From contig CABRZY010000014.1 of NCBI GenBank assembly GCA_902475475.1, positions 1 to 17,745 on the forward strand: a DNA stretch of 17,745 nt. Reading direction: 5' to 3'. This document shows positions 12,839 to 17,745 of this stretch, piece after piece. A program made the position numbers and the translations under genes. Origin of the DNA: an uncultured Collinsella sp. GTDB taxonomy: Bacteria; Actinomycetota; Coriobacteriia; Coriobacteriales; Coriobacteriaceae. The first letter of the stretch is position 1, and the number at the start of each line of letters is the position of its first letter. The notes beneath the pieces are model-generated. The model ran no database searches, was not told the origin of the DNA, and saw only the letters and a list, made by a program, of their open reading frames with translations.

Positions 12839-15289
12839 ATGCTGCAAAAAATCCAACGCTTTGGCGGGGCAATGTTCGCGCCCGCCATGCTGTTTTCTAT
12901 ATCAGGCCTCATGGTCGGCGTCTCCGCTCTCGCAACGACTGCGGACATCGTCGGCGATCTCGCCGTATACGGAACCCCTTGGTACGCTTTTTGGACCATC
13001 ATCCAGCGCGGCTCGTGGACGGTCTTTAAACGCCTCCCGCTCCTTTTTGCCGTAGCGCTGCCCATCGGTCTTGCCCAAAAACAACCGGCTCGTTGCTGCC
13101 TCGAGGCTCTCGTCGCCTATTTTGCCTACTGCTTCTTTTTGAGCGAGATCATTAAGCTGAGCGGAGACAATCTTGGACTTAAGTACCCGTCGTCTTTGAC
13201 CTCCGCTAGCGGCATCACCATCATCGACGGCATCAAGACGCTCGACACCGGCATTATCGGCCCGCTGGCGGTATCGGCAACCGTCGTCGCCATCCATGAC
13301 CGCTTCTACGATGCCAAGGTTCCCGATTGGCTCGGCACCTTCTCGGGCTCCTCGCTGGTCTACCTCATCAGCTTTTTTGCCGTGTTTGCCCTTGCCGCTA
13401 TCTCGGCCGCCATCGTGCCCTCCGTATACGCAATGACCGAAACGCTGCGCCATGCACTTACGAGCGTCGGCCCCTTTGGCGTGGGCATCTTTGTGCTTTT
13501 GGAGCGAGCGCTCGAGCCCATGGGGCTGCACCACCTGCTCTACATGCCGATCTACTACGACAACCTGGTCATTAACGACGGCATCTACGCCACGTGGAGC
13601 AGCTTGCTCCCCATCCTCTCCCATAGCACGCGCCCCCTTAATGAACTTGCGCCGTGGGCCGGTTTTACCGCCACCGGCTGGGTCAAGCTCTTTGGCCTTC
13701 CCGCCATCGCAGCCGCGTTCTACTCCACCGCAAAACCAGAGCGCCGCGCCGGCCTTAAGGTCATCCTTTTGCCCGCCATCGTCGCCTCGGTGGTTTGCGG
13801 CGTTACCGAGCCACTCGAGTTTCTCTTTATGTTCACCCACCCCGGGCTCTTTTTGCTCTACGCCGTCTTATCGTCTTGCCTTGCCACAACCATGAATCTC
13901 TTTGGCATCGTCGGCATCTTCTCGGGCGGCCTGATTGAGATGGCAGCCTTCAACTTTATTCCGCTCATGCGCACGCATGCCGGTGCCTATCTTTTGGCGC
14001 TCGGTATCGGCCTTGCCTTTAGCCTCATCTTTTTTGTTAGTTTTCGAGTACTCATCTTGGTCTATGACCTTAAGACGCCGGGCCGCGAGGATCATGTTGC
14101 CAATCGCGCGGCAATCGATCGTTTAACGGAAAGCGGCTTTGCCAAAGAGCAATCTCCCAATGACGAGGTCAATAGTCGATCCGATCAAGATCACGTCCTC
14201 GCTGAGCGGGTAATTCAGCTTTTAGGTGGCGTTGGCAATATTGTGGGCGCAACCAACTGCGCCACGCGCCTGCGCGTCGAGGTCGCAGACCCTTCCATCG
14301 TTGCAGATAACGCGTCGTTTGTCGCGGTGGGCGCCAAGGGCCTCATCATTACGGACAAGACCGCCCAGGTGGTCATCGGCATCTCCGTTCCCCGCGTTAA
14401 AGAGCATTTTGACCAGATCATGGGCCTCGAGCCGGAATTTGTGCCCACCACCTCGGCCTCCCCTGCCGCCAGCGCAGCCCATAAGCGCGGCGATATCTGC
14501 TTCTTCGATATCGACGGAACGCTCGCCTGGCAAGACCCCAGGCTCGCCCAAGACCTTCCCGAAGACGAGCGGGACCTCTCCCCCTATCCCAACGAGGCGG
14601 TTTCGCAGGCAATCCGCGAGTTTGTCGCCAACGGCAACATGGCCTTTATCTGCACGGGGCGCACCCTCAGCTGCATCCACCCCAAACTTCTTGAGCTGCC
14701 CTGGACCGGCATCGTCTGTCTTGCGGGCGGTTACGCCGAGATCAACGGACACGCAATTCGCGATCTGTCGATGACGCCCAGTATGCTGCAGCGTCTTGCC
14801 CCCTACCTTGAGCAATCGGGCGAGGCCATCCGCTTTGAGGGCCTCAACGGCGTCGTGCGCATGAGTGCCGATGCCCCCGATGCCCCCGGATACGCGCGCA
14901 CCCTGGGCGACGCAGTCACGCAGCTGCAACATTACAGTGTCTACAAGATCTTGATGTCTACATCGCTCGCCAACCGCATCGCCCAAGATAAGGCACTTGA
15001 GCCGCTGCTGTGCTTTAACGAGCTCGAACTCGAGGTAACCGAAATCTCGCCCCGCGAATGCACGAAGCGCGGGGGCATCCAGTCTGTACTCGATGCCCTC
15101 GATCCCCACCACGGAACCGTATACGGCATCGGCGACGCCAGCAATGACGTCTCGCTGATGAACGCCGTCGATGTCGGTATCGCCATGGGCAATGCGCCGG
15201 ACTATCTCAAGGATAAGGCCGATTACGTGACCGACACCGTCGATCACGACGGTGTCGTTGCGGCGCTCGAGCATTTTAGGCTGATTTAG
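12839..15289 (+). CDS. PTS sugar permease EIIC-EIIB fused to a HAD sugar phosphatase
   Basis: One 816-aa protein joins three modules. Residues ~1-410 are a glucose/maltose-type EIIC membrane domain with about ten hydrophobic segments and family motifs MGLHHLLYMP (228-237) and CGVTEPLEFLFMF (320-332). Residues ~450-530 are EIIB, with the phosphorylated Cys474 in NCATRLRV. After an Ala/Ser/Pro linker (about 537-548), residues ~550-816 form a complete Cof-type HAD phosphatase: FFDIDGT with Asp557 and Asp559, ICTGR with Thr606, Lys743, and GDASNDVSLM (765-774). EIIC-EIIB order matches MalX/PtsG rather than TreB. EIIA is not encoded here, so a separate EIIA would be needed. The protein would import and phosphorylate a sugar; the attached phosphatase could then dephosphorylate it or regulate flux. 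All key residues of each module are intact and no frameshift is visible. The substrate is unknown; maltose or another alpha-glucoside is inferred from context. Confidence 0.92.
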   Translation: MLQKIQRFGGAMFAPAMLFSISGLMVGVSALATTADIVGDLAVYGTPWYAFWTIIQRGSWTVFKRLPLLFAVALPIGLAQKQPARCCLEALVAYFAYCFFLSEIIKLSGDNLGLKYPSSLTSASGITIIDGIKTLDTGIIGPLAVSATVVAIHDRFYDAKVPDWLGTFSGSSLVYLISFFAVFALAAISAAIVPSVYAMTETLRHALTSVGPFGVGIFVLLERALEPMGLHHLLYMPIYYDNLVINDGIYATWSSLLPILSHSTRPLNELAPWAGFTATGWVKLFGLPAIAAAFYSTAKPERRAGLKVILLPAIVASVVCGVTEPLEFLFMFTHPGLFLLYAVLSSCLATTMNLFGIVGIFSGGLIEMAAFNFIPLMRTHAGAYLLALGIGLAFSLIFFVSFRVLILVYDLKTPGREDHVANRAAIDRLTESGFAKEQSPNDEVNSRSDQDHVLAERVIQLLGGVGNIVGATNCATRLRVEVADPSIVADNASFVAVGAKGLIITDKTAQVVIGISVPRVKEHFDQIMGLEPEFVPTTSASPAASAAHKRGDICFFDIDGTLAWQDPRLAQDLPEDERDLSPYPNEAVSQAIREFVANGNMAFICTGRTLSCIHPKLLELPWTGIVCLAGGYAEINGHAIRDLSMTPSMLQRLAPYLEQSGEAIRFEGLNGVVRMSADAPDAPGYARTLGDAVTQLQHYSVYKILMSTSLANRIAQDKALEPLLCFNELELEVTEISPRECTKRGGIQSVLDALDPHHGTVYGIGDASNDVSLMNAVDVGIAMGNAPDYLKDKADYVTDTVDHDGVVAALEHFRLI

Positions 15290-15358
15290 GCGCGCTCCAT
15301 CAAACGCACGCCCGTTGTCCTAAATCGCCAAAACTGCCGCGCCAAACGCCCTGATGTG

Positions 15359-15381
15359 GCAATATGTTGTCTGCATATTGC
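15359..15381. promoter_or_regulatory. Inverted repeat upstream of polyprenyl synthase
   Basis: GCAATATG (15359-15366) and CATATTGC (15374-15381) form a perfect 8-bp inverted repeat with a 7-nt spacer, in the gap between the PTS gene and the synthase. It overlaps the most upstream in-frame ATG (15364), arguing that this ATG is not the real start. It could be an operator or an mRNA hairpin; CATATT may serve as a -10. No clear terminator for the PTS gene lies in 15290-15358, only an 8-bp stem (15283-15290 with 15319-15326) without a T-run. Confidence 0.45.
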
Positions 15382-15402
15382 ACCAATGCAACCTCAGAAA
15401 GA

Positions 15403-16428
15403 ATGCGAGAACCCGTGTCCAGTCCGTTTACCAGCTTTTTAGCCCAGCACTTTGACCAGATTAACGACTATCTGGCCACGTTCTTTGACGGACAGGCGAC
15501 CTCTGCCGATATCGAGCGCTACCTGTACGCGCCGCTCTCGGCTTTTACGGCCAACGCCGGCAAGCGCCACCGCCCGCTTATCTGCATGCTCGCCGCAACC
15601 GCAGTGGGCGGTAGCTTTGAGAGTGCCCGCAGCGCTGCGGCAGCCATCGAACATTTCCAGTCGGGCGCGCTGATCCACGACGACATCGCCGACAACGGAC
15701 AGCTTCGTCGAGGCAAGCCCTGCATGCACCTTACCGAGGGCACGGGGCTTGCCATCAATTGTGGCGACCTGGCGCTCACCATGGTCACCAAGACCGTTCT
15801 CGACGACCCCACGCTGGAGTCCGACGTGAAGCTGCGCGTGCTCCACGAGCTAACCGAGATGATCGTCCGCACCATCGAGGGTCAAGCGCTCGACCTGGGT
15901 TGGGTCCGTGACGGGCGCTTTGATATCTCGGTTGATGACTACCTGGACATGGCGACGCACAAGACCGCGTTTTACAGCGGAGCCACGCCGCTTGCCGCCG
16001 GAGCCATTATCGGCGGCGGCAGCGATGAGCAAATCGAAGCGCTGCGCGCCTTTGGCCTGCACACGGGCCTTGCCTTTCAGATTCAGGACGACCTGCTCAA
16101 CCTTGTCGGCGCTAAGGAAGCCGCCAACAAGGACTTCCGCACCGACATCACCGAGGGCAAGCGCACGCTTGTCGCCGTACACGCCCTCTCTGATGAGCGC
16201 CACCACGACGAGGTCGAGGCGATTCTTTCCTCGGGTACCGATGATCCCGCGCAGCTCGCACGCGCCGTGGAGATCTTTCAGGAAACCGGCTCCATCGATT
16301 ACGCCCACACTTACGCGCTCGACCTGACCGCTAAGGCCAAAGCGGCCATCGAGAACGTTGAGCTTGATCCGCACGCACGCGAGCTGTTCCTCTCCATGGC
16401 AGATTTCTTTGTGGAGCGCCTTAACTAA
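15403..16428 (+). CDS. Polyprenyl (isoprenoid) diphosphate synthase
   Basis: This enzyme condenses isopentenyl diphosphate onto an allylic diphosphate to build linear prenyl diphosphates for quinones, carotenoids or carrier lipids. From ATG 15403 it is 341 aa, a normal length. Hallmarks: GKRHRPLI (residues 53-60) binding the diphosphate, the first Asp-rich motif IHDDIAD (Asp93, 94, 97) followed by LRRGKPCMH, the GQALDLGW segment (160-167), ATHKTAFYS (184-192), and the second motif FQIQDDLLN (225-233). The last Asp of the usual DDxxD is Asn there, as in some family members. Small residues (Gly88, Ala89) before the first motif argue against a farnesyl-only enzyme, so a C20 or longer product is possible. 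The start is uncertain: ATG 15364 overlaps an inverted repeat, ATG 15403 and GTG 15415 have weak ribosome-binding sites, and similarity begins near SSPFTSF. Confidence 0.9.
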   Translation: MREPVSSPFTSFLAQHFDQINDYLATFFDGQATSADIERYLYAPLSAFTANAGKRHRPLICMLAATAVGGSFESARSAAAAIEHFQSGALIHDDIADNGQLRRGKPCMHLTEGTGLAINCGDLALTMVTKTVLDDPTLESDVKLRVLHELTEMIVRTIEGQALDLGWVRDGRFDISVDDYLDMATHKTAFYSGATPLAAGAIIGGGSDEQIEALRAFGLHTGLAFQIQDDLLNLVGAKEAANKDFRTDITEGKRTLVAVHALSDERHHDEVEAILSSGTDDPAQLARAVEIFQETGSIDYAHTYALDLTAKAKAAIENVELDPHARELFLSMADFFVERLN

Positions 16429-16566
16429 CGGGGGTTATAAAACCTGTCAGCAGCGTATTTAGGCACAACTTGCTACACTGTTGAGTGCATGTTTATGCAT
16501 CCCTTTGCGTTGTCTATCCGACAGACGCTCAAATAGTACGAATGGTACGCCGAAAGGGGTTCGTTC
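16429..16566 (+). promoter_or_regulatory. Leader of the peptidoglycan-binding protein gene
   Basis: TACACT (16474-16479) is a possible -10 without a good -35. TGCAT-GTTT-ATGCA (16486-16499) is a perfect short inverted repeat. GCGTTGTC and GACAGACGC (16507-16528) can pair with one bulge. AAAGGGG (16553-16559), 7 nt before the ATG, is the ribosome-binding site. The function of the small structures is unknown. Confidence 0.4.
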
Positions 16567-17472
16567 ATGGAACCTATTACAACGGGCATGCAAGGAGCAG
16601 CCGTCGAGGACGTGCAGTCTCGTCTCCTGCAGCTCGGCTACACGATTGATGCCGCCGAAGTCACCGACAAGTACTTTGGAGCCACCACTGAGCAGGCCGT
16701 CAGCACCTTCAGGCTCGACAGCGGCCTTGCTGCCGGTCATGCCGTCGATATCCCCTGTTGGAGCGCCCTTGTAGACGCTTCGTATAAGCTGGGCGACCGC
16801 ACCCTCTATCTGCGCATGCCCAATTTCCATGGCGCCGATGTGCAGGCCCTGCAGCGCGCTCTCAACGTTTTGGGCTTTGCCTGTGGCGAAGACGACGGCT
16901 ACTTTGGTCCGCATACCGAGGCCGCCCTGCAGCAGTTCCAGGAAAATGTCGGCCTGTTTGCCGACGGCATGGCCTTCCAGGACACCTACGCCTACATCAA
17001 CCGCCTGCACCATGTGTGGGAGGGCAAGCCCTCGGCCACCGAAGCCGAGTCCCGCATCGGTTTTGCTCGCGCCGTCAACGTGCTCGAGCGCTTTCAGATT
17101 GCCGTTATCGGCGAGGACCCTATCGCGCGCAGCGTAGCATCGCGCATGTGGAACATCGCCACGGCGACGACCGACAACAGCGGTATGATGCTTTGCGATT
17201 CCGAGGTTCCGACCGACGTTGACCTGGTGCTCGAGATCGCAAGCGACGAGCTGCCCGCCGACGCCGCTCCGCGCGCCACGATTGCCCTCGCCGAGTGCCA
17301 CAACCTGGCCCAGCGCATCCGCACCGCCAATGTCGCCGCACAGCAAAAGCCGGCACGCATCCGCATTGAGCTCACCGGCATGACGCGCTACAACGGCACC
17401 TTCACTGCCAGCGACGCCCAGACGCTCGCGGTACGCCTGCTCGATGGCGTTTGCGATGCCCTCGCAGATTAG
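16567..17472 (+). CDS. Protein with two peptidoglycan-binding domains and an unassigned C-terminal domain
   Basis: The 301-aa protein has two PG_binding_1-type repeats. The first is residues ~6-70 (MQGAAVEDVQSRLLQLGY, YFGATTEQAVSTFRLDSGL); the second is ~86-145 (HGADVQALQRALNVLGF, GYFGPHTEAALQQFQENVGL, with FADGMAF closing it). There is no signal peptide or membrane helix, so it appears cytoplasmic, which is odd for a wall-binding protein. Residues ~165-301 form a third domain that I cannot assign. It has alternating strands and helices (FQIAVIGED, DVDLVLEIAS, LAQRIRTAN, RIRIELTG). These loosely recall the layout of an amidase_3 fold without its zinc ligands. Two such repeats plus an amidase-like domain in a cytoplasmic protein recall mycobacterial CwlM, a regulator of peptidoglycan synthesis; this comparison is inference. 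Its stop is 36 bp before tRNA-Gln. Confidence 0.82.
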   Translation: MEPITTGMQGAAVEDVQSRLLQLGYTIDAAEVTDKYFGATTEQAVSTFRLDSGLAAGHAVDIPCWSALVDASYKLGDRTLYLRMPNFHGADVQALQRALNVLGFACGEDDGYFGPHTEAALQQFQENVGLFADGMAFQDTYAYINRLHHVWEGKPSATEAESRIGFARAVNVLERFQIAVIGEDPIARSVASRMWNIATATTDNSGMMLCDSEVPTDVDLVLEIASDELPADAAPRATIALAECHNLAQRIRTANVAAQQKPARIRIELTGMTRYNGTFTASDAQTLAVRLLDGVCDALAD

Positions 17473-17479
17473 GTAAACT
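17451..17479 (+). promoter_or_regulatory. Possible tRNA-Gln promoter
   Basis: TTGCGA (17451-17456), a 17-bp spacer and TAAACT (17474-17479) form a plausible promoter, four of six matches in each box. The -35 lies inside the end of the preceding gene. A small GTTGC/GCAAC hairpin (17486-17500) lies between it and the tRNA. Confidence 0.45.
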
Positions 17480-17508
17480 AGACGAGTTGCTTTTGGCAAC
17501 ACCCATAC

Positions 17509-17583
17509 TGGGACGTAGTTCAACGGTAGAACTCCGGTTTTTGGTGCCGGCTGTTGGGGGTTCGAATCCCTCCGTCCCAGCCA
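17509..17583 (+). tRNA. tRNA-Gln (anticodon UUG)
   Basis: A complete cloverleaf is visible. The acceptor stem is TGGGACG (17509-17515) with CGTCCCA (17573-17579). The D stem is GTTC/GAAC (17518-17521, 17529-17532). The anticodon stem is CCGGT/GCCGG, with loop 17539-17545 carrying anticodon TTG at 17541-17543. The T arm is GGGGG-TTCGAAT-CCCTC (17556-17572). The discriminator base is G17580 and CCA is encoded at 17581-17583. A U-A first acceptor pair is typical of tRNA-Gln. Confidence 0.97.
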
Positions 17584-17592
17584 TTAAAATTG

Positions 17593-17629
17593 AGCGCCCT
17601 GAGCCCATAACGGCCCAGGGCGCTTTCTT
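17593..17629 (+). terminator. tRNA-Gln terminator
   Basis: A 13-bp stem with one mismatch (17593-17605 with 17612-17624) and a 6-nt loop is followed by TTTCTT. It begins 10 bp after the tRNA CCA end and is a clear intrinsic terminator. Confidence 0.9.
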
Positions 17630-17638
17630 GTGGGCAAG

Positions 17639-17745
17639 CGGAGGGATTCGAGAACCCGCAAGGGTGCGGAGCTGAGGAAACGCGAAGCGTTTTCCAGCGC
17701 AGCACGCAAGGAGCGAAGCGACGCGGCGAAAGCGGGCGGCGTCAG
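17639..17745. repeat. Inverted tRNA T-arm copy and GAA-hairpin-rich segment, cut by window end
   Basis: The first 13 bp (CGGAGGGATTCGA, 17639-17651) are the exact reverse complement of 17562-17574 in the tRNA-Gln T arm and acceptor. The rest is packed with tiny hairpins: GCGAAGC at 17682-17688 and 17713-17719, and GCGAAAGC at 17726-17733. The first sits in a 6-bp AAACGC/GCGTTT stem. Short frames cross the region but none looks like a gene. It may be the edge of a dispersed repeat or of a second, degenerate tRNA-like element on the minus strand; the window ends before this can be judged. Confidence 0.5.

Noticed and set aside
12839..15289. Trehalose-specific assignment (TreB) for the PTS protein
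   Set aside because: TreB has EIIB before EIIC. Here EIIC comes first, as in MalX/PtsG types. The TreR-like regulator alone is not enough to name trehalose.
17562..17651. attL/attR pair of an integrated element at tRNA-Gln
   Set aside because: The 13-bp match is inverted relative to the tRNA, whereas integration would give a direct repeat. No integrase gene is in the window.
17451..17675. A 74-codon frame spanning the tRNA
   Set aside because: It runs straight through the tRNA-Gln gene and its terminator and has no ribosome-binding site, so it is not a gene.

Overview
The window is high-GC, densely coding bacterial DNA. Several things point to an actinobacterium of the Coriobacteriia, most like Collinsella: strong G/C third positions, short intergenic gaps with classic hairpin terminators, Tat-type signals, and a carbohydrate-centred gut-type gene set. 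The genus is an inference from overall style; there is no rRNA in the window to confirm it. I find 12 protein genes, one tRNA gene and one unusual non-coding repeat array.

Layout. (1) 1-1311, minus strand: a secreted coiled-coil peptidoglycan hydrolase. (2) 1577-6760, plus strand: galE (UDP-glucose 4-epimerase), malQ (4-alpha-glucanotransferase) and glgP (glycogen/maltodextrin phosphorylase), each followed by a hairpin terminator. (3) 6854-7085, between two converging transcription units: six copies of a ~23-bp half-repeat in alternating orientation, forming three ~71-bp palindromic units with a period of 80-81 bp. (4) 7218-11583, minus strand: a CUT1-type sugar ABC operon in the order binding lipoprotein, two permeases, ATPase. 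(5) 11890-12609, minus strand: a GntR/HutC (TreR-like) regulator, divergent from (6) 12839-15289, an 816-aa fusion of PTS EIIC and EIIB with a HAD sugar-phosphatase domain. (7) 15403-17472: a polyprenyl diphosphate synthase and a peptidoglycan-binding-domain protein with no visible signal peptide. (8) 17509-17583: tRNA-Gln(UUG) and its terminator, then a hairpin-rich segment running off the window.

How it fits together. The centre of the window looks like an alpha-glucan (maltose/maltodextrin, possibly trehalose) locus with two uptake routes. The ABC transporter would bring in intact oligosaccharides for MalQ and GlgP, giving glucose and glucose-1-phosphate. The PTS fusion would import a sugar as its phosphate, and its own HAD domain could remove that phosphate to hand free sugar to MalQ. 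Sites related to TTGTTTAAACAA lie upstream of malQ, upstream of the ABC operon and twice in the regulator/PTS gap. They resemble the operators of the HutC/TreR class to which the local regulator belongs, so one repressor may control all these units. The most interesting items are the transporter-phosphatase fusion, the shared operator set and the alternating palindrome array.
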